This document shows, one piece after another, positions 1-9,186 of a stretch of DNA of 52,285 bases (position 1 is its first letter; each line of letters begins with the position of its first letter). The notes below the pieces were generated by a model. It was not told where the DNA came from and ran no database searches. It saw only the letters and a list, made by a program, of their open reading frames with translations. Made by a program: the position numbers and the translations under genes. Source of the DNA: Bacillota bacterium (GTDB lineage Bacteria > Bacillota > Sulfobacillia > Sulfobacillales > Sulfobacillaceae); contig JAJYHT010000071.1 of NCBI GenBank assembly GCA_021784595.1, positions 1 to 52,285 on the forward strand, written 5' to 3'.

Positions 1-1
1 C

Positions 2-529
2 ATAGGCGCACCACATGCCGCCAGCATCATGGAAGAACTGAAGGAACTTGGAGCTGAACGGCTGTGGGTCCTAGGCTATGCGGGCAGCTTGTCACCCCAA
101 TTCCCTTTAGGCGCTTTAGTCGGGGTGGACCGTGCATGGAGCGATGAAGGCACCTCAGCTCATTATGGCCGGTCGGGCTGGGCACGCGCTGATGCCAATT
201 CCAAAAAACTTTTGACTCACTCAGCCCCTTCTCTTTTGTGGGGAGCGAATTGGACTACTGATGCCGTCTATCGAGAAACCCCTTCGAAGATCCAGAAGTT
301 TTCTGACATGGGATGTCAATTGGTCGATATGGAGGCTTCGTGCTATTTTCATGTTGGTGCAGTGCTGGGCCTGCAGGTAGCGGCTCTAATGGTGGTAAGC
401 GATGAGCTATATCATGCTTGGCGGCCCGGCTTTGGATCGCCACCCGTAATAGAAGGCATTGCGGCGGCCTATCAACTCATGTCGGACGTTTTGGAGATAT
501 CGCCACAGGCTTGCACCAGGTCACTTTAA
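2..529 (+). CDS. Nucleoside phosphorylase (PNP/UDP family), 5'-truncated by window edge
   Basis: The reading frame is open from base 2, so the N-terminus lies outside the window; the first internal ATG is at 29. Visible residues match the C-terminal two thirds of the PNP_UDP_1 fold: a GAPHAA segment before MEELKELGAERLW, a GYAGSL turn, and the signature VDMEASCYFHVGAVLGL followed by VVSDEL, where the Met-Glu binds ribose and the Asp contacts the purine base in this family. The enzyme would cleave purine nucleosides (or uridine) with phosphate, in the cytoplasm, for salvage. It converges with the HAD phosphatase gene 8 bp downstream. Which nucleoside it uses cannot be told from the fragment. 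Confidence 0.85.
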   Translation: MGAPHAASIMEELKELGAERLWVLGYAGSLSPQFPLGALVGVDRAWSDEGTSAHYGRSGWARADANSKKLLTHSAPSLLWGANWTTDAVYRETPSKIQKFSDMGCQLVDMEASCYFHVGAVLGLQVAALMVVSDELYHAWRPGFGSPPVIEGIAAAYQLMSDVLEISPQACTRSL

Positions 530-537
530 AACCCGGC

Positions 538-1197
538 TCAGTCCATGGGCCATCCTAGGTGCCGCTTGAGGTCATCGAGCACTGCCGCTGTCGGCCAGGA
601 TCGGCTGGCCGGTGGATGGGACAGAAACCAGGTGGCTTGGATCACCGCAATGCCGGCCGCTTTTGCAGCTCCAACATCATTGAGGGTGTCCCCGACCAGC
701 ACGGCGCGGTCCCTAGACACATTGAACTGCCGCAAGACTTTCCAAATGCCATCTGGTGCTGGTTTAGGGGCAGGTATATCCTGTGCGGTCACTACCAAGT
801 CAAAAGAAGACACCAAGCCAAAATGTTCCAAAGTCATGGTGGTGGTATCGCGTTCCTTATTAGTCACTATCGCCGTCTTGATTCCCTGCCCACGCAACTG
901 CTCAACAAACTGGCGAACATCTGGAGGCACTGTTAAGAGTTGATGGCCCCTGCGATAACACTCTAGATAGGCGGCTAGTACCTCATGCCAGCGGGAACCA
1001 AAGGTTCGAGCAAAAATGACAGATTCTCCGGGCCCAAACAAGGCATGAACGTCCGTCTCTTGCAAATCAACGCCCCCAAACCGGGCAAAAACCTCCTGAA
1101 AACAGTGGGTAATCATAGGCACCGTATCAATTAAGGTGCCATCCAAGTCAAACAACACCGCATCAAAAAAAATGGAGTTCTCCCGCCTTTCTGTCAT
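538..1197 (-). CDS. HAD-family phosphatase, probably phosphoglycolate phosphatase (Gph/PpaX-like)
   Basis: A 219-residue HAD hydrolase. Motif I is FDLDGTLIDT near residues 16-25 (nucleophile and acid Asp), motif II is the VTNK segment, motif III the Lys of KPAPDG, and motif IV VGDTLNDVGAAKAAG. A helical cap lies between motifs I and II, as in phosphoglycolate phosphatase and PpaX. It is the last gene of the minus-strand operon glcE-glcF-glcD, and its ATG overlaps the glcD stop (ATGA). That position suggests it dephosphorylates 2-phosphoglycolate to the glycolate oxidised by the preceding complex. Pyrophosphatase (PpaX) or another sugar-phosphate activity is the alternative; sequence alone cannot separate them. 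Confidence 0.85.
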   Translation of the reverse strand: MTERRENSIFFDAVLFDLDGTLIDTVPMITHCFQEVFARFGGVDLQETDVHALFGPGESVIFARTFGSRWHEVLAAYLECYRRGHQLLTVPPDVRQFVEQLRGQGIKTAIVTNKERDTTTMTLEHFGLVSSFDLVVTAQDIPAPKPAPDGIWKVLRQFNVSRDRAVLVGDTLNDVGAAKAAGIAVIQATWFLSHPPASRSWPTAAVLDDLKRHLGWPMD

Positions 1198-2630
1198 AAC
1201 AAGTTGTTTTCTGTCTCATTCCATGATACTTCAGCGACGCAAGTCGAGCCTACTGGAAGGACTTTTTTGGGATTGGCCAGTTGTTTTGGGTCACAAGCCC
1301 GCTTGAGGGCCCATTGGGCTTCAATCGCAGCATCTGACATCTGCCATCTCAATTCTTCCATTTTTTCCAGGCCCACCCCATGTTCTCCCGTAATGGAGCC
1401 TCCAAAATCCAAACACATGCGCAAAATGTCGCTACCTGCCTGGCGCACGCGCCGCACCATTTCTTCATCCTGATCATCGTAGAGCAACAGCGGGTGAAGA
1501 TTTCCGTCCCCAGCATGAAATACATTTGCGATACGGATGCCGTACTCTTTCGCAATGCGTCCAATGGTATCCAAAGCCTCGGGCAAACGGGCACGGGGAA
1601 TCACCCCATCTTGCACATAATATCGTGGGGCCAATAAGCCCATGGCTCCAAAAGCCGTTTTACGATTGGCCCACCACAATTCACGTTCAGCCGAAGACAA
1701 GGGCACCCGAATTTCCCGTGCTCCACACGTTTTCAAGATATCCGCGATAATTTCCTGTTCTGCCTGGACCTCAGGCCCTGGTCCGTCGACTTCGATCAGC
1801 AGTACAGCGGCCACATCCAAGGGATAGCCCACCCGATAAACACCGCGCTCGACCGCTTCAATGGCCAGTCGATCCATTAATTCGAGCGCAGCGGGAATCA
1901 CTCCCGCTGCGATAATGGCGGACACTGCATGACTGGCATCACTTACATCATCGAACAATGCCATTGTCGTAGCCCGTTCTTCGGGAAGTTCCATAATTCG
2001 TGCCCATATGCCGCTCACAATGCCCAGCATACCTTCAGAACCCACCATCAAACTACGAAAATCGACGGGCGCCGCATAATCAGCCAGACTACCTAGGATG
2101 CCGATCTCTCCGTAGGGCCAGACCACTTCCAATTGACGGATATGATTTAGAGTAACGCCATATTTCAGGCAATGGGGTCCCCCCGAATTCTCCGCGACGT
2201 TTCCACCCAGAGTACAGGCTTGTTGCGACGACGGATCGGGAGCATAATAATATCCTTTGGAGACCAAGGCATCTGACAATCGACGATTGACCACCCCTGG
2301 CTCGCAATAAGCCACCCGATTGTACCAATCGACAGACCGTATTTGATGCATTCGCGACAAATGCACCACAACCGCTCGGTCCAAAGGGATGGCTCCTCCC
2401 GACAAACTGGTGCCGGCACCGCGCGCCACATAGGGAATGCCTGCCGCATAGAGACAGCCGATCACCGAGGACAACTGTTCGCGGTCTGCAGGCAACACCA
2501 CGGCGCGCGGGCGAGCCTTTTCCAAGGTATATCCGTCAGTTCCGTAGCTATCCAACAAAACGGGATCTTCGATCACATAGGGCACTCCCACAATCGTCTT
2601 GAGCTCTTGCGTCCACTCTTGGCTGTTCAC
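1194..2630 (-). CDS. glcD: Glycolate oxidase, FAD-binding subunit GlcD
   Basis: FAD-linked oxidase of the vanillyl-alcohol-oxidase fold, about 478 residues. The N-terminal FAD_binding_4 domain shows ARGAGTSLSGGAI and PDPSSQQACTLGGNVAENSGG; the C-terminal FAD-oxidase domain shows the NVFHAGDGNLHPL metal/substrate segment and GGSITGEHGVGLEK. It oxidises glycolate (or D-lactate) to the 2-oxo acid with GlcE and GlcF. A GTG at 2657 is possible, but I prefer the GTG at 2630: it forms a GTGA overlap with the glcF stop and has a GGGGG ribosome-binding site 8 bp upstream. D-lactate dehydrogenase is the main alternative; the full glcDEF set plus the phosphatase favours glycolate. Confidence 0.9.
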   Translation of the reverse strand: MNSQEWTQELKTIVGVPYVIEDPVLLDSYGTDGYTLEKARPRAVVLPADREQLSSVIGCLYAAGIPYVARGAGTSLSGGAIPLDRAVVVHLSRMHQIRSVDWYNRVAYCEPGVVNRRLSDALVSKGYYYAPDPSSQQACTLGGNVAENSGGPHCLKYGVTLNHIRQLEVVWPYGEIGILGSLADYAAPVDFRSLMVGSEGMLGIVSGIWARIMELPEERATTMALFDDVSDASHAVSAIIAAGVIPAALELMDRLAIEAVERGVYRVGYPLDVAAVLLIEVDGPGPEVQAEQEIIADILKTCGAREIRVPLSSAERELWWANRKTAFGAMGLLAPRYYVQDGVIPRARLPEALDTIGRIAKEYGIRIANVFHAGDGNLHPLLLYDDQDEEMVRRVRQAGSDILRMCLDFGGSITGEHGVGLEKMEELRWQMSDAAIEAQWALKRACDPKQLANPKKVLPVGSTCVAEVSWNETENNLL

Positions 2631-3844
2631 GTCGTTTGCCCCCAGTACGCTTGCCACAAAAGATCTACTGTGTGTTCCACCGGTATATTGCGACCATGTT
2701 TTTTCATCCCTGCAGCAATCTGCAACTGACAGCCCGGGTTTCCCAAAGCGACAGCATTGACCTCGCTTGGTACGTCAGCCACCTTATAGGCTTGCAGGGT
2801 GCGCGCCATTGCCACATGGGTCAAATTGTAGGTGCCGCCGGCTCCGCAACATCGGTCAGCATCCGGCATTTCGACCAGTTCGTATCCGGCATCCTGCAGC
2901 AGCTTTCGGGGCGCTTGCCGTATGTTTTGGCCATGCGCCAAGTGGCAGGCGTCATGCATAGAAATCCGCTGCCCGTTTTTAGGTTTTGACGGCAACCCCA
3001 TCTCTAATAGAACTTCACTAATATCATGGACTGCTTCGGAAAATCGTTGCGCACGAACAAAGTAGGGGTCGGCGGGAGAAAACATTGTTGGATATTCCTT
3101 TAGAAATGCTCCGCAGCCGCCTGACGTTACCGCTACAGTGGTCGCTTGACTGTGCTCAAACACTTCAATATTGTTGACCACCCACTGCCGAATGCCACCC
3201 AATTCTCCACTATGGGCGAGCAGCGCTCCACAGCACTTTTGAGCGCTAGGCACAACTACTTGTGCACCCGCTAGTGTCAGCAGATCGATCGCGCGATGGT
3301 TCGTGGCCTCATAAACCGCTTCCATGACGCATCCCGTAAAAAGCATCACGGATGGGCCATGGACGTTCTTGGAGAGCTCTTTGGGAGATTGATACACTTT
3401 TGTCACGGGAAGTCCCGCAGCCAGGGCCATAGTATCGGGGGGAATCCAATCCGGAAACCAAGACATGGTGCGTTGCACCACACGGTAACGGGACCATGCC
3501 ACTAATTGGCGAAATTGACGACGTCCGCTGCGCGAACCTAGAAAATGACGCAGAGATTTTGACAGTGAGTGCGACGGCAAATACTGAGTGTTCTGACGAA
3601 ATTGATTAACTAGGTGGCCAACTGGGACATGCGCTGGACAGACTTCCTCACAAGCACGGCAATCCAAGCAGTCGTCCAGATGTTGGATGGCTTGGCTTCC
3701 CAGCGTGACGCCTGCTGCGTGTTGATCCAGCAGCCATACCCGCCCGCGAGGGGACTCCGTTTCCAGCCCAGTTACCAGATAGGTGGGACAGCTCGAGATG
3801 CACAGGCCACAATGCACACATCCATGGCTATTCATCCCAGGCAC
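2627..3844 (-). CDS. glcF: Glycolate oxidase, iron-sulfur subunit GlcF
   Basis: A 405-residue protein with two N-terminal 4Fe-4S motifs (CVHCGLCISSCP near residues 9-20 and CLDCRACEEVCP near 58-69), followed by two CCG domains: GCVMEAVY with KCCGALLAHSGE, then HDACHLAHGQ with DRCCGAGGTYN. This is the usual GlcF architecture. It passes electrons from the flavin subunits GlcD/GlcE to the quinone pool at the membrane. The GTG at 3844 has an AGGG site 8 bp upstream and overlaps the end of glcE by 17 bp; the ATG at 3835 is an alternative. It is translationally coupled to glcE and glcD. Confidence 0.93.
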   Translation of the reverse strand: MPGMNSHGCVHCGLCISSCPTYLVTGLETESPRGRVWLLDQHAAGVTLGSQAIQHLDDCLDCRACEEVCPAHVPVGHLVNQFRQNTQYLPSHSLSKSLRHFLGSRSGRRQFRQLVAWSRYRVVQRTMSWFPDWIPPDTMALAAGLPVTKVYQSPKELSKNVHGPSVMLFTGCVMEAVYEATNHRAIDLLTLAGAQVVVPSAQKCCGALLAHSGELGGIRQWVVNNIEVFEHSQATTVAVTSGGCGAFLKEYPTMFSPADPYFVRAQRFSEAVHDISEVLLEMGLPSKPKNGQRISMHDACHLAHGQNIRQAPRKLLQDAGYELVEMPDADRCCGAGGTYNLTHVAMARTLQAYKVADVPSEVNAVALGNPGCQLQIAAGMKKHGRNIPVEHTVDLLWQAYWGQTT

Positions 3845-4838
3845 CCAAAATGCCCTGCGGGTCCAGTTGCGCCTTCAAACGGCTCACCAAAGCTGACGTG
3901 GATGCGTCAACCCCTTTCATATGCATCCTATCCCCATGAGTCGCCACCGCAATGCCCCCTAGTGCGCGAACCTTCGCGATCCATGCATCTTCCTGCCCAT
4001 CATCCACTGGCAGCCAAAACCATCCGGTTTGCCATTCCAACAACATGCGCGTCCCCGCTTCCCGCGCCCATTGGGGGAGGTGCGAACGCGGGATGGCACC
4101 CGTAATCGCTGGCCCGACCGCGTTGGGCGTTAAGTCTGTCGTCGTCATGGGACCCAATGAGTGAGCAAGTTGCTCAACCATTGCAGGATAGCCATGCCAC
4201 TCTGCCCACACTGCGTAGTTTTCAGGCGTTCCTTGCCCTAAGACATATGCCCAAGACTTGCCTGGCCGCAGTAATCGTTCCAAAGTTTGGGGCGTTTGAT
4301 CCAATGTTTGGGTCCAAACCCATCGCGCCTGGGCTCGTGGAATGGGCGACACTTTTAAGGTGGCTTCCAGCACAATGCCAAAAGTGGCACGACTTCCTAA
4401 AAACAGGCGAAGAAGATTAAATCCCGCAACATTTTTCACCACTTTGGCGCCTAAATCGAAAGTGCCCAAGGCGGGTGTCCAAACCTTCAAGGCCACCACC
4501 CGATCCGGCAACGAGCCATAGCCAGCGCGCCATATAGAGTCCAATCCCATCCCCAGCACTGCTCCTAGGGTATCATCAATGCCATCTGGCGACTGATAAG
4601 GAATCCACTGGCCATAAGGTTGAAGCACCGCGTTAAGATGGGTGATGGTAACTCCCGCGCTCGCAGTCACCAACAAGTCTTCTGCCATAGGCTCCACCTG
4701 GGGTTCTTCCCAAATAGAGCGCCATATCACGTCATGGAGATCGCTCGCGCTACGTCGTTGGTTGCCTCGCGCCAAAAGCGGCCGACGACGAGCCGACGCT
4801 TCTCGCGCCAAGTCCTCCAATGCCTCCGTCGAGGTCAT
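3828..4838 (-). CDS. glcE: Glycolate oxidase, FAD-binding subunit GlcE
   Basis: A 336-residue FAD_binding_4 protein, shorter than GlcD because it lacks most of the C-terminal oxidase domain, as is typical for GlcE. Visible segments are TASAGVTITHLNAVLQPYGQ, the LGAVLGMGLDSIWRAGYGSL FAD loop and GAKVVKNVAGFNLLRLF, a well-conserved GlcE stretch. First gene of the glycolate operon, with a GGGGAGG site 7 bp before the ATG. The preceding EamA gene ends only 20 bp upstream, so transcription may start further up. Confidence 0.9.
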   Translation of the reverse strand: MTSTEALEDLAREASARRRPLLARGNQRRSASDLHDVIWRSIWEEPQVEPMAEDLLVTASAGVTITHLNAVLQPYGQWIPYQSPDGIDDTLGAVLGMGLDSIWRAGYGSLPDRVVALKVWTPALGTFDLGAKVVKNVAGFNLLRLFLGSRATFGIVLEATLKVSPIPRAQARWVWTQTLDQTPQTLERLLRPGKSWAYVLGQGTPENYAVWAEWHGYPAMVEQLAHSLGPMTTTDLTPNAVGPAITGAIPRSHLPQWAREAGTRMLLEWQTGWFWLPVDDGQEDAWIAKVRALGGIAVATHGDRMHMKGVDASTSALVSRLKAQLDPQGILGAWDE

Positions 4839-4858
4839 AGAATTGCCTCCCCGGAAAG

Positions 4859-5818
4859 TTATCCTAAGAGATTCGATTCCAGTTCCGGATTTTCCTGCCT
4901 GACTGATGACCCTAAACTATGCAAAATCATCCCGCCGACAATAATGAGCATTCCGGCATCTCCGTATAAATTGGGCCACTGGGCTCCAAACAGGGCTGAC
5001 GACAGCAGTGCTGTAAAAACTATCTCCATCGATTGGGTCGCTTCAATTCTCGCCAACCAATGAGTGCGGCCTCGAGCCATATCGGTTGCAGCAAAAAACA
5101 GCAAGGTTGCCACAATTCCTGACAATATCGCCACCGCCAAGGTGTACCACAACTCACGACTAGTAGGAGGTCCCGCCTGCACTAGACCGATTGCTGCCAC
5201 CACTATCCATAACGGCAAACTGCCTAGTGTCATTCCTAAGGTTCTTTGGTAGACATCAAACGGTCCGTGTTCACGGCTGTACCGCATCATTAGACGGTTC
5301 CCCAACGGATAGGCGCAAGCAGCAATTAAAATAGGAACTAATGCCCACCATACTCGGGGTCCCGTTAACCGGGCCACCGACCATTGGGTTAACAATACGC
5401 CCACTAAAATCAATCCCGATGGCCAAAGCGCTTTTACAGGAATTCGGCGGTCACCCAGAGAAACTCCCCCGATGATAGGCACCAAGAGGCTTCCCGCGAT
5501 AATTGTGAGCTGCCAACTGCTGGCCAACAGCCAGGCTGGAGCCCAAGCGGCAACCCAGGTCAGAGGTAGATAGAACAAACCGAAGCCCACGGTCCCCCAG
5601 AGAATCCATGGCCATGGGCGCACAGCCACCGCGTCCCACACGGGCTTCAATCCGCCTTGAAACCAAACTATCATGATTAGCAAGGGCACCGTAAAAAAGT
5701 ACCGCAAGGAACTCATCCACCAAAGGCTGGCCCCATCGATACCCATCACTCGGTTAAGCACAAAGGTTGATGAAAAAAACAGGGCAGAGGCCACTCCTAA
5801 GACAAGCGCCTTGGTCAC
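4859..5818 (-). CDS. EamA/DMT-superfamily transporter (multidrug-resistance efflux type)
   Basis: A 319-residue hydrophobic protein with about ten predicted membrane segments and no large soluble domain. It opens with ALVLGVASALFFSSTFVLNR, typical of the DMT subfamily annotated as multidrug resistance efflux transporter. Two halves of five helices are visible, the second starting near VWWALVPILIAACAYPLGNR. The start is GTG with GAGG 8 bp upstream. It lies 10 bp after the PHP gene and 20 bp before glcE, so it is probably cotranscribed with them. Its substrate is unknown; export of a small metabolite linked to the glycolate operon is only a guess from position. Confidence 0.8.
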   Translation of the reverse strand: MTKALVLGVASALFFSSTFVLNRVMGIDGASLWWMSSLRYFFTVPLLIMIVWFQGGLKPVWDAVAVRPWPWILWGTVGFGLFYLPLTWVAAWAPAWLLASSWQLTIIAGSLLVPIIGGVSLGDRRIPVKALWPSGLILVGVLLTQWSVARLTGPRVWWALVPILIAACAYPLGNRLMMRYSREHGPFDVYQRTLGMTLGSLPLWIVVAAIGLVQAGPPTSRELWYTLAVAILSGIVATLLFFAATDMARGRTHWLARIEATQSMEIVFTALLSSALFGAQWPNLYGDAGMLIIVGGMILHSLGSSVRQENPELESNLLG

Positions 5819-5828
5819 TTGGGAAACC

Positions 5829-6662
5829 TCACTTCATATCAAATGGAATTGCCCTCTTCTCGCCATTAACAAATCCCCACGCTTCCCGATATCCAACACT
5901 TCGGGCCAGTGCTACCGCTTGCTCGAAAAATATGCCTACGTTTTCTGGTTCATGCGCATCCGAACCTATAGTGATGGGAACATTGGCCTGGTAAGCATAT
6001 TCCAGCAATGCCGACTCAGGATAGATTTCATTGATTGGTCTGCGAAGCCCTGCAGTGTTAATCTCGATCGCCACATTGTGTGCGTTTAGGGCATCACAAA
6101 ACTGTTGATACCAATGTGCTAAAAATTGGGATGAGGGCTTGGGATGTCCATACAACTTGGGAAGATCGGGGTGCGTGATAACATCAAAAAGATCGCTCTG
6201 CACCGCGGCAATCGATGTCTCATAATAGCGCTGCCACACCGTTTCCGGTCCCCATTGGTCATAGTACGGTGTCATTTCTTTAACGTCGATACCGAACTCT
6301 CCGAGAAAGTGCACGGACCCCAATACAAAATCCCAATCAAACTGCTGGAGAAATTGGTGAATCTGCTGCACGTGTTCGGGCACGAAATCCATCTCGAGTC
6401 CCAATGCTGTCCCGAAGCCCTCCCTCAAGTGCCGCATCTCTGAGTAATAGGTTTGGAGCGAATACCGGCATCGCGCAGCCGACCATTCTCCTGGCAACAA
6501 TCCTTTAGCTTCGGTAAATCGATACGCATGCTCAACCAAGCCAATTCCCGACACATCGCGCACTCGTCCCGTCTCGAAGTACTGTGCAACCCATGCTTTA
6601 GGATAGTCGTGAGGAGTATAGGGCCCATGCTCCAAGTGCACGTGGTGGTCAAACACCATCAT
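5829..6662 (-). CDS. PHP-domain phosphoesterase (histidinol-phosphatase-like)
   Basis: A 277-residue PHP-fold metal-dependent phosphoesterase. It shows the first metal motif FDHHVHLEH at the N-terminus, a central Glu (GLEMDFVPEH), LGSVHFLGE with a ligand His, the THPDLPKLYG motif and the late GSDAHEPENVG motif. This ordered set matches HisK-type histidinol phosphatase, and GLVEHAYRF near residue 42 is also typical. It would release phosphate from histidinol phosphate or a related ester in the cytoplasm. No other his genes are nearby, so its role in histidine synthesis is unproven. It sits between ctaG (37 bp upstream) and the EamA gene (10 bp downstream). Confidence 0.8.
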   Translation of the reverse strand: MMVFDHHVHLEHGPYTPHDYPKAWVAQYFETGRVRDVSGIGLVEHAYRFTEAKGLLPGEWSAARCRYSLQTYYSEMRHLREGFGTALGLEMDFVPEHVQQIHQFLQQFDWDFVLGSVHFLGEFGIDVKEMTPYYDQWGPETVWQRYYETSIAAVQSDLFDVITHPDLPKLYGHPKPSSQFLAHWYQQFCDALNAHNVAIEINTAGLRRPINEIYPESALLEYAYQANVPITIGSDAHEPENVGIFFEQAVALARSVGYREAWGFVNGEKRAIPFDMK

Positions 6663-6699
6663 CTATCACGTCTCGCTTTCCATACATTTTGACCGCGCT

Positions 6700-7479
6700 C
6701 TATTCATACCAATGACTGTCATCATATCCGGCGTAGGTTGCAATAAAGGCCACCGCATAGGCCAACAGCATGCCTATGCTCATTACAATGCCTCCCAATT
6801 GCTGGTCGGCCAGGGCGGAAAGATGAAATAAGCGGGGCGCCTCCCGGTAAATCCAATAATCCGGCCGCCCGGTATCAATGATGTAAACGGATGCCGGCAT
6901 CATTAAATCCAAACCAAAAAAAAGATACACCAGAGATGCTCCACGCGAGAGCCGAGGCGATTCGGACAGAGGGCTCATCAGAGGCCACCACATGGCTACC
7001 GCCGTGATTAGCATACCATACGGAGCTGCCAGATAGAGCCATGTATTGCGGAGCGACAAGTCCAGGACAGCCGGATACAACAACCCTGAAAACACCAGGT
7101 TAAAAAGTAGCAAGGCTAGTGGGGGATAAGTGATAATCCGAAAAATTGTGTTCAACCATTTTCTCTGCCAAAGCCACTCCCATATGCTGTTGGGAACCCC
7201 AAAAATGATCAGCGGCGGTACGGCCATTGAAAGCAATACGTACTGCACCATGTGCGCGGTAAGCAAGTACGCATCGCCTAACAATTTCAGCGGCGTTCCC
7301 ATGCTGGCGTAAATTGCGCCGATTCCTGCTACGAACGAGCTATACTGTGCAAACCTGATGGCTTGATGCGTGCGTCGAAACCATTCATAAAGGACCCACA
7401 CGATCAGCAACAACAAGATGATTTCCGGATGCCACAAACCAAACCATCCATACTGCTTTTGTATTTTTGCCCAAGCCAT
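6700..7479 (-). CDS. ctaG: Cytochrome c oxidase assembly factor CtaG (caa3 type)
   Basis: An integral membrane protein of about 259 residues with seven or so hydrophobic segments, and with MVQYVLLSMAVPPLIIFGVP and PLSESPRLSRGASLVYLFFG, hallmarks of the Bacillus CtaG/COX11-replacement family. It supports copper insertion or assembly of caa3-type oxidase. The frame is open to an ATG at 7575, but the ATG at 7479 (MAWAKIQKQYGW) has a GGAGGG site 7 bp upstream, and the extra N-terminal residues look non-coding and include a hairpin. It is separated from the upstream carboxypeptidase gene by about 100 bp. Confidence 0.88.
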   Translation of the reverse strand: MAWAKIQKQYGWFGLWHPEIILLLLIVWVLYEWFRRTHQAIRFAQYSSFVAGIGAIYASMGTPLKLLGDAYLLTAHMVQYVLLSMAVPPLIIFGVPNSIWEWLWQRKWLNTIFRIITYPPLALLLFNLVFSGLLYPAVLDLSLRNTWLYLAAPYGMLITAVAMWWPLMSPLSESPRLSRGASLVYLFFGLDLMMPASVYIIDTGRPDYWIYREAPRLFHLSALADQQLGGIVMSIGMLLAYAVAFIATYAGYDDSHWYE

Positions 7480-7528
7480 GCCTATCCCTCCAGGTTTAGA
7501 TTGCGACAAGGAGGGAAGAACCATGCAA

Positions 7529-7565
7529 GAAGTCCTCCCCAAGAAACATCCTTGGAGAGGACTTC
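7529..7565 (-). terminator. Strong hairpin between carboxypeptidase gene and ctaG
   Basis: Bases 7529-7543 pair with 7551-7565 (15 bp with one mismatch) around a 7-base loop. It lies 18 bp beyond the stop of the carboxypeptidase gene on the minus strand. No clear T-run follows, so it may be a factor-independent terminator of poor type, a processing site or a transcript stabiliser. Confidence 0.45.
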
Positions 7566-7582
7566 CTTTGTTCATGCGTGTG

Positions 7583-8809
7583 TTACAAACGGGTCAAGCG
7601 CCATTTTAGCGAAGGTCCGTGCAAACTAGATCCGGTCACTACCGGAACCGTCACGGTTTGCGATCCGGTTGTCACAGTCAAAGTACCCACTGTAGTCCCG
7701 GTTGCAATCGTCTGCGTATTGGAAGGAAAAGTCTTCAATTTGACATGAATGGCGTAAGACAGTCCGGGCCATCCCAAAAGATTCACTGCTTTAGCAGTTT
7801 TCAGCGACACAGCAGATTGCCACGGAGCGGCAATCTGTCCTACAGTCTGCCCAGCCTGAATCACTGCATGCGATCCTACAATTCCGGTCACCGCATCCAA
7901 CAAATTTTTGCCATCGGTCAAACTCATAACTAATTGGCTGGAGGTTTGAGTTCCCGCCTGTCCCACGATCCCACCATACACCGTGAGATTTTGGTTTCCT
8001 AGTGTGCGTTTGCCAGCAAAAATGAAACAGCCTCCAGCTTGGAGAGTGGATCCGGTCTTCACTCCAATAATGCCATCGTGTCCAATCAAATAGTTGTAGT
8101 TATAATCCAACGCTGTTTGTCCCGGCACCGTCATTTGAGGCATCGCCGCAATTTCGGCAAACACCGGAATTTGCATCGCGACCTCTGCCAGTCGCACCTG
8201 GTCCTGAGCAGTACTTACGGTCTGCGGATTAAGACCACTCGGGCCATAATAATGGGTGTGGACCATTCCTAACTGCTGAGCCTCTTGATTCATCATACTG
8301 GCAAAATGCTGAGGTGTTCCCCCTATCCAATCCGCCAGCATGGTCGCCACGTTGTTTCCGGAGGCAATCATCAAACCCTCCAATAGTTTTCGTTCCGTAA
8401 GCTGTTCACCCGCCACCACCCGCATTACTGATTGCTGGGTCGCGGCATCTTGCTGATACAAAGCCACATCCGCAGGCGTTACCGTAAGGCTAGGACCATT
8501 GCTGTACGGACCCAAAGGGTGCGCCTTCAAGACTAAATATGCGGTCATCGTTTTGGCCACACTGCCAATAGGTCCCGGCGTCACCGGCCCATGTGTGCCA
8601 AAACTTCCAATGCCCGCAATGTCTAACGTGGCCTGGACGCCGCTCGGCCATGGCAAATTAGGTGCTGTGCCCGCAATCGCTGCCTGCGAACCTATGCTCA
8701 ATTGCACATGAGGTTGCGGTGCGGGCCGCACGAACTGAATGATGCCTAGGATGACAATAACCACTGCAACCACGCCTGCCACTATTGATGCACGCATACC
8801 CCCAAACAA
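7583..8809 (-). CDS. D-alanyl-D-alanine carboxypeptidase (peptidase S11, DacF-like)
   Basis: A 408-residue penicillin-binding protein of family S11. An N-terminal membrane anchor (residues about 5-28) is followed by the three active-site motifs: SVAK (SxxK, in GSVAKTMTAYL), SGN (in MIASGNNVATML) and KTG (in GVKTGSTLQAGGC). It removes terminal D-Ala from peptidoglycan stems outside the membrane. The C-terminal third, after KTG, resembles the beta domain of S11 enzymes. The likely start is TTG at 8809 with a GGGAGGG site 6-7 bp upstream; an ATG at 8797 is less well placed. The usual family length is 380-430. Confidence 0.88.
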   Translation of the reverse strand: MFGGMRASIVAGVVAVVIVILGIIQFVRPAPQPHVQLSIGSQAAIAGTAPNLPWPSGVQATLDIAGIGSFGTHGPVTPGPIGSVAKTMTAYLVLKAHPLGPYSNGPSLTVTPADVALYQQDAATQQSVMRVVAGEQLTERKLLEGLMIASGNNVATMLADWIGGTPQHFASMMNQEAQQLGMVHTHYYGPSGLNPQTVSTAQDQVRLAEVAMQIPVFAEIAAMPQMTVPGQTALDYNYNYLIGHDGIIGVKTGSTLQAGGCFIFAGKRTLGNQNLTVYGGIVGQAGTQTSSQLVMSLTDGKNLLDAVTGIVGSHAVIQAGQTVGQIAAPWQSAVSLKTAKAVNLLGWPGLSYAIHVKLKTFPSNTQTIATGTTVGTLTVTTGSQTVTVPVVTGSSLHGPSLKWRLTRL

Positions 8810-9186
8810 AAAAATCCCTCCCTGTCATTCCCCTCTGGAAGGACAACGTTGACCAGGTCGCGCAGGTCACGCGAATCCGGCAACCGGTCCATAATCCGAT
8901 CATGACAGGAACCCACATGAACTGTCTACCCTATTCGACAAGAAAAGTATTACCAAGACTGGCAATAACGGGTTGGATTGCCCTTTTTATCGAACGTTCG
9001 CAGCGCCTGTGGGACACTCCCAAATGTTCTTTGGCACCTGCCCGCAAATCTCGAAAACAGAACTCATGGCATCGGTCAATTCATTGAGGTTTGCGGAGGT
9101 GCCAATTCGCGTCCCTTCACGCGCGGACGGCCTGCAAACAGACCAACCCACCGATGCCACCAGTCTTCGCATCCGCGCCAAGTTGC
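8810..9186. other. Intergenic stretch, no supported gene
   Basis: 377 bp between the carboxypeptidase start and the glycosyltransferase stop, both on the minus strand. The only sizeable frame (9181-8987, minus) has a TTG start, no good ribosome-binding site and no recognisable motif, so I do not call it. The stretch presumably holds the carboxypeptidase promoter. Confidence 0.5.

Noticed and set aside
2628-2657. GTG 2657 as the glcD start
   Set aside because: GTG 2630 gives the tight GTGA overlap with glcF and a well-placed GGGGG site.
8987-9181. 64-codon minus frame after the glycosyltransferase
   Set aside because: TTG start, weak ribosome-binding site, no motif.
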